Made by a program: the position numbers and the translations under genes
Shown: piece by piece, positions 32,378 to 45,010 of the stretch
Numbering within the stretch: position 1 is the stretch's first letter
Layout: each line of letters starts with the position of its first letter
DNA from: Paramarasmius palmivorus
Taxonomy: Eukaryota > Basidiomycota > Agaricomycetes > Agaricales > Marasmiaceae
Length of the DNA stretch: 64,000 bases
Reading direction: 5' to 3'
Assembly (NCBI GenBank): GCA_037176845.1
Contig: JAYKXP010000004.1
Coordinates: 992,001 to 1,056,000, forward strand
Notes under the pieces: generated by a model
The model's input: only the letters and a program-made list of their open reading frames with translations
Database searches by the model: none
Told to the model about the DNA's origin: nothing

Positions 32378-35277
32378 ATGAGCATCACTGTCCTCGTCAT
32401 TGGCAGCGGCGCTCGTGAACATGCCCTGGCTTGGAAAATATCTCAATCTCCTCTAGTAGATCACATTTATCTCTGTCCAGGAAACGGCGGTACCACATCT
32501 ATCCCAAACTCCTCAAATGTCGACCTTTCTTCTTCCGATTTCCCTCGATTAGTCGAATTTGCTATCCAGAAAAATGTCTGTTTGACTCGTAATCTTCGTT
32601 TCAAACTCATTCAAGCCGTATATAGGTTAACCTCGTCGTTCCGGGTCCTGAACAACCGTTGGTAGATGGAATTGAGACTTACTTCAGAAAAGGTACTTGA
32701 TACAACCTTTTCATACTCAAATCGTCTTTGATCATTTCTCTAGTGGGCATCCCGGTTTTCGGGCCATCACAAGCTGCTGCGAGGATGGAAGGCTCCAAAG
32801 CATTCGCAAAAGAGTTCATGGCCAAACATTCGATCCCGACCGCTCAGTATCGTACTTTCCAATCAAAGCAAGTAGACGCTGCGATAGACTACGTGAAAAC
32901 ATGCGGTCACAAGGTTGTTCTCAAAGCCAGCGGACTTGCTGCAGGAAAGGGTGTACTCATCCCCGAAACCGCGGAAGAAGCCATCGTCGGATTGAAGGAG
33001 ATTATGGTCGACAACGTGTTTGGCTCTGCAGGTATCGCCGTTCGTCTCTGATCGCAGTCTGAGCCTTCTCATTGAATCAGCGACTTATCGCAGGAGATGA
33101 GGTTGTCATAGAGGAATTCTTAGAAGGTCCCGAAATTTCGATTCTCGCACTTTCAGATGGGTACAGCATCGTTCCGCTACCTCCGGCTCAGGACCACAAA
33201 CGAATAGGCGAAGGCGATACTGGTCCAAACACCGGTGGAATGGGTGCCTATGCTCCCGCGCCCGTCGCAACACCAGCTATACTTGAGCAAATCATGAATG
33301 AAACGCTCAAACCAACTATTGACGGCATGAGACGAGATGGTATGTTTGTTACCACGTCTCGTTAGATCGACTCTCACCTGTAATCCCCTTTAGGCTTCCC
33401 ATTCGTTGGTTGCCTTTTCACCGGCTTCATATTGACATCGAATGGCCCAAAAGTTCTCGAATACAACGTTAGATTCGGAGACCCTGAAACTGAAGCTGTT
33501 ATGCTTCTTCTCGACGAAAAGGCCGATTTAGCGGCCATTCTGCTCGTGCGTACACTTCATACTTCCGCAGATTCATGCTTAACGATATGTAGGCGTGCGC
33601 TGAGCATCGTCTGGATTCTGTTCCCATACCAATTCGACCGGGATCCGCTGTTTCTGTCATTCTGGCTTCCGGCGGATATCCAGGCAGTTATCCCAAAGGA
33701 AAGGCCATCACTATTGACCAACAGAGCATACCTAAAAGTAAGCAACATTTATCAAGCACCCGTAGGCTTGCTCTAACCCTATGGCGATAGATGTGGTCGT
33801 TTTCCATGCCGGCACGTCCCAGTCTGGTGAGCAAGTGGTCACCTCCGGAGGTCGTGTAATTGCCGTTACTGCGTACGCGCCTACACTACAAGAGGCGCTT
33901 GAGGCGGCGTACAAGGGCGTTGATTGTGTTTCCTTTGATGGTAAGACGTATAGGCGGGACATTGCCCATCGGTGAGTCTTTCTTGAGAACCAACCATAAG
34001 TCAAATTTAATCTTGTTCGCTTTCATCCATCGTTTCCAGGGCCCTCAAAGCATCTGCCACAGAAAAGACATCGGTCACTCAGGGTCTTACATACGCTCAG
34101 GCCGGCGTATCAGTCGACGCTGGCAACTCCCTCGTGGAAGCCATCAAGCCTTTCGTTCGTTCTACTCGTCGGCGAGGCGCCGACGCAGAAATCGGTGGTT
34201 TTGGCGGAGTCTTTGATCTAAAAGCGACAGGATATAAGGATCCTGTGCTCGTCAGCGGTACAGATGGTGTGGGTACTAAATTGCGAGTTGCCGTAGACGT
34301 TGGGATCCATGATACAGTCGGTAAGAAACGTTGATAACTTTTTTTTTCTCTTGTCCGCAGTTTGTATGCTCCATGATTTTATGATCCTGATGGTTTTATT
34401 TGATTTCCAGGGATAGATCTTGTGGCCATGTCCGTGAATGATTTACTGGTACAGGGCGCTGAGCCTTTGTATTTCTTGGATTACTACGGGTGTAGTAAAC
34501 TTGAAGTTCCCGTTGCTACGCAGGTCATCAAGGGTATTACAGAGGGATGCCGGCAAGCGAATTGCGCGCTGATTGGGGGTGAGACAGCAGAAATGCCTGG
34601 AATGTACCAGCTAGGTAGGCTTCAATTCTTCTACTTCCGCCTCCTGGTCTTGGGACTCAACTAGCGATTCAGGTGACTACGACCTCGCGGGATTCGCTGT
34701 CGGTGCCGTCGAAAGAGACCAAATTCTCCCTAAAGCAGACATCGTCCCTGGTGATATTCTTCTCGGCGTGGCTTCTTCTGGACTTCATTCAAACGGCTTT
34801 TCTCTTGTCCGTAAGATAGTCTCGGCTTCTGGACTTTCGTATTCTTCGCCATGTCCCTGGAATAGCCAGATCGCGCTTGGCCAGGCGTTACTCGAACCAA
34901 CGAGGATCTACATCAGACAAGTCCTTCCCGCCGCACAGGCCGGGTTGATCAAAGGAATGTCGCACATCACTGGAGGAGGGTTCGTCGAAAATATCCCGCG
35001 AGTTTTACCGAAAGGGACTGGATGCATTGTGGATGCTTCAACGTGGGAGCTCCCACCGGTGTTCAAGTTCTTGATGAAGCATGGAGGTGTGGAGCCATTG
35101 GAGATGGCGAGGACGTTCAATAACGGGATCGGAATGGTAGTAATTGTGACCAAGGAGAATGTCGATGCCACCATAAGGGCGTTGAAGGAAGCAGGCGGTG
35201 CGGACGTCTATCAGATCGGAGAGGTCACTGCAAAGGATGGAGTGGTGATGAATAACGTGCATGTTTGGTCGTCATAG
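32378..35277 (+). CDS. ADE5,7: Bifunctional GAR synthetase / AIR synthetase
   Basis: The N-terminal half is phosphoribosylamine-glycine ligase (GARS): [18 protein letters not shown], the ATP-grasp stretch [18 protein letters not shown]-like [10 protein letters not shown], then [20 protein letters not shown] and [15 protein letters not shown]. The C-terminal half is AIR synthetase: [67 protein letters not shown], then [18 protein letters not shown]. Both active domains look complete. The protein catalyses steps 2 and 5 of de novo purine synthesis in the cytosol. Domain fusion without GART transformylase is the fungal arrangement. About seven introns interrupt the gene. Confidence 0.95.
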
Positions 35278-35873
35278 AATCTGAGTGTACGAGTATGTAT
35301 GCTTTATGTATGTGTGTGTTGTAAAAAAGCTGTAGGCTGTAGACGTAGTATCCGGTGTAATTCACAAATTACAAGGGAGAACAAGGTGAGGTTACAGGAT
35401 ATGTCTTGTACGTGAGGATGTGAATGTAAGTAAAACAAATGCATGGATGGGAGATGGCATGGATAACGGGCACATGAGACTGGCAAATAGGTTTTGCTGA
35501 ATAGTGTAGTGCGAGAACAGAGAAAACAAGTAAAGAGGAGACTGGCCACACTGCCAGGAAGAACCGCAAGGAACTAGACGCACAAAATGTCAGTATATCT
35601 ACAAGAAATGGAATGACGCAGAAAGAAAGTGCACGGGGAAAAGAGGCAATCGATATGCGGAGCAATAAACAGCGTGAGATATATAGGGCGTGCAATAAAC
35701 AGACGACAGAAGAACAAGGAAATAAGAATAGATGCGGCACGACTGGACGAAATACCCAAGAATCAGATAGCAAATGAAGACACTGCAATTACAACCGGCA
35801 TGTGAGGAGTCCGGCGATATGTAATGGTCTAGACGTCCGCGAAGAATTATGCGTGTAGTGAACGTCAATACTT
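35278..35873. other. Intergenic region between convergent 3' ends
   Basis: Short hydrophobic frames on the minus strand (for example 35369-35788) overlap one another and have no family resemblance. I see nothing beyond 3' UTR-like sequence. Confidence 0.45.
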
Positions 35874-38030
35874 TTATGCAGAAACGGATACCTCTGCAAC
35901 ATGTTCTGGTACACTGCTAGCAGTGACGGCTGCGAATGAGACAGGGAGCTTGTTCGGGATGACAGGAACGGGAGCAGGAGCCGGAACGACCTTTTCGCTA
36001 ATGCCATTGACTTCTGGCTTCAAATCCTAGGATGACAAGCCACTTAAACACAGGACATCCGCTTTCTATTTTAAAGAACGTACCTTTACGGAGCTAGTGG
36101 AATCGGGAGATGCTGTTCGGGTTACACTAGCACTTTCTCGTTTAGCAGGTGGGGGCGCTTGCAAAACTTGAGCCGCCGTAGGACCGGTGTGGCCATTGCC
36201 ATTGAAGTAACCATTGACAGCCTTAGTCGGAGGTGTGGTAGAGCCTCCAAGCACCGGGAAGTCGTCTGCGTTGGGTACACGCTGCTTAGGTGGAGGTGGT
36301 CGCTTGGTTGATGACGGCGATACGCCGTTTGGGCCACCTTTAAACCCCATTCCGTGACGAGAACGGGATTCAACCTTGCCGTTTGGCTCGGAACTATTCT
36401 GTGTTCGGGGTGCCTGAGAAAAAAAAGTGAGTTAAAAATCGAGGCAGTAGAAAGAAGTTGGCTTACATCCCGGATAGACATGGCTGACATCTTCTGGTCA
36501 AGTGCACCTACGCCATTAGTGTTACCATTAACGTGACGTGCACCACGAGGCGCGCCTCCGCGACCGGCACTGAAGTACTGGTTGGCTGCTGCCGCGGGGT
36601 TGTCGGGTAAAACATGGGGGAAACGACAGTCATCACTAGGAGAAGCATCAGAGAACGGCTCAGCAGAAGCATGTAACTAATGAAATCAACATACCCATTC
36701 TTACATTTGCCGGCTGGGAAGAAGAGGCATGGCGGCTTGGACCGAACACCGAAGGAACCCCGTCGGACGCTTCCTCGGCGGTTGTGAGTGGCACTTTCGC
36801 GCGTACCGTGTGGAACAGGACTAGCAAAGTCTGGTTGAGGGTTGAGGGGAGGCGATTTGATGGCAACTCCGTTTACGTCGGGATATGCTACAGGTGCAGG
36901 AGGAGGATACTGAGGAGGTACATTAGGCTGCATTGCAAAGGGAGGCGGTGGAGGTACGCCATTATACATGGCCGGAGGCGATTGAGGTTGGCCTTGAGGT
37001 GGTGGAGGCGGACCTTGGTGATAAACAGCAGGTACCGGAGGACCGCCCATGTGCATAGGTGGCTGACCAGGGTGTGGTGGATAAGGAGAAGGCGGGACCA
37101 TAGGTGGATAGGGTAGTTGAACAGGTGCGCCGTTCGGACTGAATGGTGCTGGTGGAGGTGTCATCTCGTTCGAAGGAGGACCTTGAGCCATTGGTGGTGG
37201 CGAAGAAGGGAGCGAGTTCATGGGAACACCATTAGGAGGAGGTGGCTGGAACGAAGGTGGCGACATGGGATAATAATTTGGAGAATAATTTTGAGGGTTC
37301 ATTGGGTCGTATGGTGCTGGGTATTGAGCTGGCGGAGGAAGTGGTCCTTGGAAGTACGGTCCTTGTGGATGCGCAAACATACACGACGAGCCATAACGGC
37401 AAGCAGGGAAGTACCTGCAAGGAATCAAACGCGCTATTTCGGGAGGGGGTAAATTTCCTGGGCCAGAACCTGCTGGGGGCTGACCTTCGGGTGGTTGAGG
37501 ATAATATACAGCGCCTTCTGGCATACCGTGAGGCGGGTAATAAGGATATGCACCAGGAGGCGGTGGAGGTGGATAGTAAGATTTTTCTTGGTTGGCGATA
37601 GGGTCGTGCATATAACCGTTCGGATCCATCTTGGTCTGCGCCGAGTTGAGTAGTTCGAGTATTGCCGGATCCTGGGTGCACTCGTGTGGAGACCCTTGAC
37701 TGGATGGCAAGTTGGGATCAGCACCTATATCACCCCACAATTCAAATCAGCGAACAAAATTCAACAAAAAATAAGAAGCATGTCGACGTGCACGTACCCT
37801 TGTCGAGTAAAACCCGAACCACCTCGACATGTCCATTTTTCACGGCTTCGACGAGTGCAGTTGCCCCATTGTCGTCTAAAATTCTCCAAAATTAAAATTC
37901 CAACTTTTTTCTTGAACATGACACGACAGGTACCTTTGCCATTGATGTCGATTGAAGGAGTTTCTGCGATAATTTGAAGGACATCTTCACGACGACCTTC
38001 AGCGGCAGCTTGAATGAGGGCAGCAACCAT
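35874..38030 (-). CDS. Ankyrin-repeat protein with two CCCH zinc fingers and a Pro-rich middle
   Basis: The ATG at 38030 starts VAALIQAAAEGRREDVLQII, an ankyrin repeat. After an intron comes a second repeat, GATALVEAVKNGHVEVVRVL. A Pro/Tyr/Gly-rich linker of about 300 residues carries the first CCCH finger, CRYFPACRYGSSCMFAH (C-x5-C-x5-C-x3-H). A second finger, CLFFPAGKCKNG joined to DDCRFPH (C-x7-C-x5-C-x3-H), spans an intron near 36700-36650. The tail is Ser/Pro-rich with a conserved-looking VPNADDFPVLGGS motif. Tandem CCCH fingers bind single-stranded RNA in many families, so an RNA-regulatory role is likely. The ankyrin repeats are a candidate protein contact. Five or six introns; stop at 35874. 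The exact partner and the yeast orthologue are unclear to me. Confidence 0.82.
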
Positions 38031-38493
38031 TGGAAAGTGGACTGTGAGGTGGTACGAAACCAGAAAACCAAAGGGAAAGGTAGATCGCGAAAGGAAGAAG
38101 TAGAGAGAGAGAGAAAAAATATTTAACCCTAACCCCGGAAATAAGCGTAAGGGCACTGATAATTTTCGCGATCTTGATTACTGACTACATGTGACCCTTG
38201 CCGGCGCGATTTCTGGATCACTTTGAGGCGCAACATTGAACTGGACGTTGCCATCCCTCTGGTATCTCAGAAACTGTCCCTGCAGTGCTTCCAATTGCAT
38301 TGCCGGGACACCGTTCTCACTCATTTCGTTCATGCGCCCACAAAATATAATTGCACAGGACTCCCGGCCAGCTCCGACTGGTTCAGTTTACAGATTGTGA
38401 ATTTGTCATCGCATGCTCGGTCCTTCCCAGACCCTGCCATGCGTCGTATCAAAACGCCGAGATCTCTATTGGCCTTGTTCCGACGCATTAGTA
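38031..38493. other. Gap: promoter of the ankyrin-CCCH gene and 3' end of GPD
   Basis: A frame on the plus strand (38223-38528) runs antisense into the GPD 3' end and has no family resemblance. No other element recognised. Confidence 0.4.
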
Positions 38494-40183
38494 TTACGGT
38501 TCCTGCTTCAACCCCAGTTTCTGCATGAGCTTCCGCGCCGGGGCTCCGGCCGTGGGTGGCAAGTCCAGCTCTTTTGATGGCGGAAGTTCCATCAACTCCC
38601 GCACCGCTACTCGAATATCTTTCCCTGAAACCAGTTCTTTTTCAGTGCCTCTTGACGTGGACAGACGTGGACTCACCCTCATACAACACTTCGTAAATCT
38701 GATCACATCACGAATTTAGCATCTGTTTGGCATCTAGACATAGCAACATCACGTACACATGTCGCTATTGGGGCCTGTATGCCTAATTCATCGATGATGA
38801 CTTTGACACCCTTGGTAGTCGAAACACCCTCCGCTACGCTTCCTAGCGTGTCAGTGATTGTCTCTAGTGATTCCCCCTTTCCCAGTCGATATCCGACGGT
38901 ATAATTACGACTATTAGGCGAACTGCATGTCAAAAATAAGTCTCCAACTCCTGCGAGCCCAAGAAATGTCAGCGGCGAGGCGCCATACGCAGTGCCTATG
39001 CATGTCATTTCTGCCAGCCCCCGAGTAATGATCACTGAAAATGAATAATATTAGTCAATCTTTGAAGGTACGGCCGAAACTAGACCTCACTTGCTCTCGT
39101 GTTATTCTCAAACCCGAGCCCATCGGCTGCCCCCGCTGCAATAGCGTACACGTTCTTGAGCGCACCGGAAAGTTCTATTCCGATAGGATCATTCCCAGTG
39201 TAGCTATACGCAATCCATTACCTAGTGAATAGAATGCCACCGAAACTAACCATGTAATGACATACCATCGGAAATGCGGTTGATGGAAAAGTAACGCTGC
39301 TTTTTCTGCTTCAGATTCGGTAAATGAGGCGACAGAAACCGAGGTCGGCTGTCTTTTCACAACTGGACAGCGAAGTACCGGAGGCATTAGGTGCATATCG
39401 TGATGGTGAGGTTGGGAACACCTCACTCTCTTTAGCGAATGATGGACCTGACTAAATTATTCCAAGGTACAGTCAGCTAGGCTGTATGTCAAAAGAGATA
39501 AGGCCATACAATAAACGTGGCTGCCTTGGCAATGTCCGCGCCGCAGGTGTCTGCTATGATTTCCAATGTCAAAGCATGCGTTCCAATCTCAATACCCTTG
39601 TTAACGAAAATGAGTAGAGGCGGGTTTTCTCTATTGAGGTGCAGGTCCAACATGCTGAGTGTATTCCTGGAAGGGTTTGCAAAACAAGTTAATTGAGATG
39701 CGGGATATCGTACCAACTGAGAAAGAGCTCGTACCTGAGAAACTGAGTTGGAATCGCGAATAGCACCACGTCCATCTCGTTGATGAGATCACGACCAGGC
39801 ATCTCGGGGCCAACGGCCTTGATATTAGAAGAAAAGGTGTGGTCTCGAAGATAATTCGGGTTTCGGTGATGCTCGTTAAAGTGCTTCACTAGACCTTCCT
39901 CCCTAGCCCATAGGAACACTTCGTGTTGCGAATCTCCCAAATGATCGGCCAAGCAGCTACCAAAGTTTCCAGCACCGAGAACCAGTACTCTTGAAGGGTC
40001 CGTAAGAAGATTTTTGGGGGGCATTAGAGAAGAAAAGCTGGGTTTGGTGGTTGTTCGGTTTAGAGAAGTGGTACAGAAGAATCGATGGTTGACACGCGTC
40101 TGACTGCAAGATCGATGACCAAGGGACCTAAAAGATGTATTTAGCGCAAAGTACCACGGTCTACAGCGTGCTGCTCTCAGCAT
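38494..40183 (-). CDS. NAD-dependent glycerol-3-phosphate dehydrogenase with N-terminal leader
   Basis: After about 55 residues rich in Arg, Ser and Thr without acidic residues ([12 protein letters not shown]... [13 protein letters not shown]), the enzyme core begins with [18 protein letters not shown], the Rossmann GxGxxG. Also seen are [32 protein letters not shown] and [20 protein letters not shown]. The catalytic-Lys segment is [20 protein letters not shown], followed by [18 protein letters not shown] and [12 protein letters not shown]. The protein reduces dihydroxyacetone phosphate to glycerol 3-phosphate for lipid synthesis, redox balance and osmotic response. The basic leader fits a mitochondrial presequence. 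An in-frame Met later (about 40024) could start a cytosolic form without the leader. About seven short introns. Confidence 0.92.
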
Positions 40184-40380
40184 GCACTACGACCGTAGCA
40201 AGGGCAGGCCGAGGACGGGAGACAATGAAAGTGGCAGTGTACAGACGCGTATAGTGTCACGTGAAAAATTCTCAGTACTCCTGGCCACGTCCAAACTTGG
40301 TTTTCACACCAATCTTGCGCAGTTGCTGTACTCATTCACAGCTAATTCTCTTTCCTTGACATCCATCTTCACTCTTTAAT

Positions 40381-41727
40381 ATGCCAGTTCAAGACCGAAC
40401 CAATGAATTCAGAACATGCGTCGATTCGATACGGAAACGGTCACCCCCATCCAAGGAGGCGAAGCAAAAGTTGCTGAATGGCAATGCAGGAGGAAGTAAG
40501 AGCGAGTTCACGAGAATGGCATCTGCTATTGGGAAGGATCTTAGCAGTACGAGTCTCAAGCTAGCAAAGCTTGCGCAGCGTATGTTGTCGGAATCTCATA
40601 CCAGATTAATGCTATTGCTTACAGTTCGGTTTTACAATAGTGGCAAAACGGAAAGCATTATTCGACGACAAACCAGTAGAAATTAGCGTGCGCAATATTA
40701 CCAGCTGCTATACGCTCAGCTGCTCATTGGGTCGTGCTCTACACAGGAACTCACCTTCATAATCAAACAAGATATAGCCAACATCAACAAGCAGATACTG
40801 TCTCTGCAAAACTACGTCAAGCAGCGTAAACAGAACTCGGCCAAGTCTGCTGAATCAAATATCATACATGAACACAACAATAATGTCGTCGTTCTACTTC
40901 AAAACAAGCTTGCAAGCACTAGTATAACGTTCAAGGATGTGCTGGAAGTTCGGACTCAGGTACGCCACTATCCTCTTATCTCCACCAACCTGGTCTCAAA
41001 CGTCTCATAGAACATGAAAGAGTCAAGAGAAAGGACAGAGAGGTTCATGTCTTCCACGTCTTCCGCAGCAAACCAAGCTCCGTCCAGTTCGTCGCCCTTC
41101 ACTTTGCCACATAAATGAATATGATATTTATATCACCATCCAGATTCGCTGTTATTCCAGCAGCGAGGTGCCGATCCCATGGGCGACGGCAGTCCTAGTC
41201 GATATGATTCCAAGGGAAAAGGCCGTGCCCATCAAAATGGTGATCTCCTTGCCTTGAACCTTGATGCTGCAGAGGAAGGTGTTGGCAGTTCGCAGAATGG
41301 AGGCGGCGCGTTTATGCAGATGCAATTAGTGGAACAGCAAGTAGGTCGATCCAGTCTTTAACTTGACAACGTCCTTGACTCAGGATTTACACAGGACTCC
41401 TATATCCAATCACGAACCACCGCCATAGAGTCTATTGAAGCGACCATCGCTGAGCTCGGCCAGATCTTCACCCAATTGGCTAACATGGTCGCTGAGCAGA
41501 GAGAAACAGTGCAGCGGATTGATGCCGATACTATGGACATTGCATCGAATGTCAGCGGGGCGCAACGGGAGCTGCTCAAATACTATGCTAGTATATCGAG
41601 CAACCGGTGGCTAATGCTGAAGATATTTGGCGTGCTTATCGTGTTTGTGAGTACTATCTCTAAAATTTATGTGATGTGGAACACTCATTCTAGTTTCAGT
41701 TCCTTATTTTCATCCTTGTATCTTGAG
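40381..41727 (+). CDS. SED5: Syntaxin of the early Golgi (SED5/STX5)
   Basis: The N-terminus PVQDRTNEFRTCVDSIRKR is the Sed5 opening that binds the SM protein Sly1. AKRKALFDDKPVEISELTFI / IKQDIANINKQI continues the Habc-region block across introns at about 40580-40636 and 40686-40740. A linker is followed by the SNARE helix: SYIQSRTTAIESIEATIAEL, IFTQLANMVAEQRETVQRID, MDIASNVSGAQRELLKYY, with the central Q intact. The tail anchor SNRWLMLKIFGVLIVF continues after the last intron (about 41648-41700) as FLIFILVS. This Qa-SNARE drives fusion of ER-derived vesicles with the Golgi and intra-Golgi traffic. Start ATG 40381. GPD lies 197 bp away divergently. Confidence 0.92.
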
Positions 41728-41965
41728 TTTGTTCTGTCGGGCTGGTCCCTCTTTTACTTTCTTTATTCTTATTATGACTTTCATATGCGTGGAACTATTA
41801 CAAGCATCTTTAGGTACTCTACAGACACTGTCATGTCCATAAATTGTTATGCAGTCCTTTCTTGCTCACTCACTTAGACTAATCACTAATCATGAGGTGA
41901 CCCTGAGAACGCGTCAAGTCACGATGTGACCATGACCTTTACCGGACTCGCGTCCTACCAACACG

Positions 41966-44850
41966 ATGGAGACCCCGCCATCAGCGTCCGATTTCGTTCT
42001 GCGACCACACCATATAGCAGTCTGTGCGCTCTTCGTCTTGGCGTACAAGGATCATGAAATCAGAAAGTTCTCTCCCGCCTTTCAAGTCTTCATTCATCGC
42101 CTCCTTCTCGACGAGGTTTCTGAGGTATCTTTGGTTGGAATCGGATCCTTTTCACCCACGCTGAATATGTTTCGTAGATGGCTAAACCACGACCTGTGCG
42201 CACACTGCACCAGCGACTCGCATCCGCTCCAGATTATAATGGTGTTTATGAGCAGAAGTTAATAAGAGGGTTCAGGGATTTTGTGCGTGACTTGAGAATT
42301 TTTGCTCAGGGAATGCCCACTGACGTCTTGTAGAAACTAAACACGACAGATCATATGATTAATTTCTTTGTTGGTGCGATTTTTATGCTCATAGTTGTGT
42401 GGACGGGGAGGCTGAGTGGCGCGTTGGCTAGGTATTCCACCACTGTTCATAGAGAAGAGTGAAGACGATGTGCGTAACCTGTTTGAATGTCTTTCAATCC
42501 TATCGGTCTTATTCTTTCCAACAGGAACCCGCGGTATTCGTAAATATCTCAACCTTCCTTGTTCCCACCGGCCATTGAACTATACAGACACCTAGGTCGA
42601 TCTTTGGATACTACTGTCGACGCTGTTTTGTGGGATTCCTGAAACTTTCGATCCCTGGAGTTATCAAGATACATGAAGACTTCAATAATTGGTGGAGCGA
42701 CAAACCCAATAGTGGATATGACCCCGTGGTCAAGGATCGACTGAACCATAGTAACACCCAAACCTGTCACTCCGCGTTTCTTCTAATCTCATTCATACCC
42801 CAGTGGATTCACAAATCTTCAAGACGCGTAATGATTCTGACTACGGGGCACTCCCTGATTCTTACGAGGAGTGCGTTGTGTTTACTCCTGCTATTCCTGT
42901 AGGACGCTAATTGATGACTTTAGATGGCTACGAAACCTAGCTACAGGAGATGAGAGCGTGGCCGTGGATAGCATTCGGAGGTTCTTTGAACAAAGGTTCC
43001 ATGAGGGGAACGAATCGTGAGGAATTCTACTTCCCTGGAGAAACCTGTTCTGACCCTTTGCTGTCAAAGTGGTCTTCGCCAGCACGGCTTAATAAACCTT
43101 GTTCGTATGCACTACCTACGAAGTGAATGGAGTGCTGCTCGCAAGGTATGTGCTCATGGTTGTGCTCACGCCAAATCTTTGACTCCAAGAAGTTACTATT
43201 AGAAGCCATTAATACCACACGAACGAACGGTGATAAACTCACACTTCAGCAATGCGTCAGGTGGGTTCCATATTCTCTGGCTTACTGCCATCATTAATCG
43301 GCCTTCAGTCTTTTGAATCGCTTTCCTCCCGAAGAAGAGGGACAGAAGCCACCATTAAACGAAATTCAACCTCAACTTCACCCACTGGAGATCCTGTACG
43401 ACGTGAAGAAGCTCCTAGATGAGAAACATGTTCGTGTATCTTCGTTTATGTCTACCATGAAACCAAGCCGAACTTCGACAGGAACAACCGCTTTCAGCAT
43501 CGTTCAGCAAGATTGTGCAATCAATAAGTGTATACGACTATTGGTCTGAGAACAAGTTCGTCACCATCAGAGAGGTTGATCAGTGGGCACAACACGCTGT
43601 CCAATCTGTAGTGTGGAATGCGGCTGGTAAGTTCTCTACTTGGTGCATATACTCCTACTCTAATTACCATCTAGGCTGCGACGAGCTTTCTGCGGTTGAA
43701 GCCAACACCGTGATTGCCTTCACCGAGCCTGCTGGTGACGACAACAACCGACTGACGGTTCTACTGAACAAAGCCTACAAGGTGTGGCTCTTTCGATTGA
43801 CTATGTTACTTGGTGATTTACTCGACGAGTAACAGCGTGCAAGGCAAGGGCAATATGATAATGCCCTTGCAATGCTCCTTGATCCATCTTTATGGAAAGG
43901 ACTTCCTATACATGACTATGATTTATGGGCCCAGGAAGTGTGGCATGTGGTTGCTTTACGGGCCAGTAGAAGGTAAACCATTTCAGTCATTTCTAGCAGC
44001 TTCACTTACATGTTCGGATAGATGTCAACATCGCCTTCTCCGCGAGTTCATCTTGCCTAGAAGACCCCCGGGAGAGTTTAATCCAAGGCACTATTTGTAC
44101 AAAGTAGCATCCAGGACGAGCAATAAGGTTTCTGATCCCCTATACGAAATCATCCAGATGAAGGTAAGCACTAACTCTGCCAATGTTCGAAAACTCATTG
44201 GCCTTGCAGGAGCGGGATCATGCTACTATAGCGATCGAATCTTTGCTCATTGCATTATGGCATTCCGAGTTCCTCTTTCGGTTGAACTACTATCGGACGG
44301 GAATTATTCTTCTCGCCGATCTCCTCCTGGAGTTTGGGCTCACGAAGCGCTGTAAGCAGATGGTGGAAGATATCATGCCACAAGTATGAGCGTGCATCGT
44401 TTTGCGAAGACTATCTATTAACTGCTACAATTCGTAGATCATAAATGGAAGTGATATCGAACAACGAGGACTGGCTGCGTTTACACTAGCTCGATGCACC
44501 ATCGCGTGCAGAGAAAGCTCCCGTGAGTTTCTAAACCGCGTGTCACTACCACCATTATACTCACTCTGATTATAGCCTCTGCCCTTCAGGATGCCGTTCA
44601 ATGGCTAATTATGGCAGAAAAAGACTTTCTGTCCTTGGAGATGTACCGCCCAGCTACGGATGTGCAATACTTGCTCTCTGTGGTTTATCACAACCTTCAG
44701 ATGGAGGCTGAACGGAATGATGCAGCTCAGCGTCATGCGGAGACCGAGGAACGGTGCAAATTGCTGGAAGAGGTGGCTATAGACCACAATGTGGCTGAAG
44801 TGTTGGATGTAGTATCGAGTGCTGGTGCAGCGCTGTCTTTATCTCGGTGA
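41966..44850 (+). CDS. APC5: Anaphase-promoting complex subunit 5
   Basis: The reading frame changes often because of many short introns, so the gene looks fragmented at first sight. The start FVLRPHHIAVCALFVLAYKD resembles the Apc5 N-terminus. Internal blocks are GYFCRRCFVGFLKLSIPGV-like sequence (42625-42665), then LRQHGLINLVRMHYLRSEW / SAARK-EAINTTR (43060-43215), the 'H-x-x-L-x-N-L-x-x-x-H-x-x-x-x-x-W-x-x-A' TPR signature of Apc5. The C-terminal helices read HSEFLFRLNYYRTGIILLAD and VQWLIMAEKDFLSLEMYR. Apc5 is a TPR scaffold in the platform of the APC/C ubiquitin ligase that controls mitotic exit. Start and stop are well supported; individual exon joins between 42130 and 42600 are not all resolved. 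Confidence 0.75.
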
Positions 44851-45010
44851 AGCAGATGCAATAAACCCCGCGAAGCATGTACATCCTCATGTAAGGTAAC
44901 ATACAAATGTATTCCATAGGTATGCCGTGGCATTTTTGGGTTGACTCTAGTCAACAAGGTCAGAGCAGTGGATGTTTTGCGCAAGGAAAGAGAACCATAC
45001 ATCTAGCAAC

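Noticed and set aside
41900..44400. Apparent pseudogene made of many broken frames
   Set aside because: Frame changes coincide with GT-AG introns and the pieces spell Apc5 in order, so it is an intron-rich intact gene.
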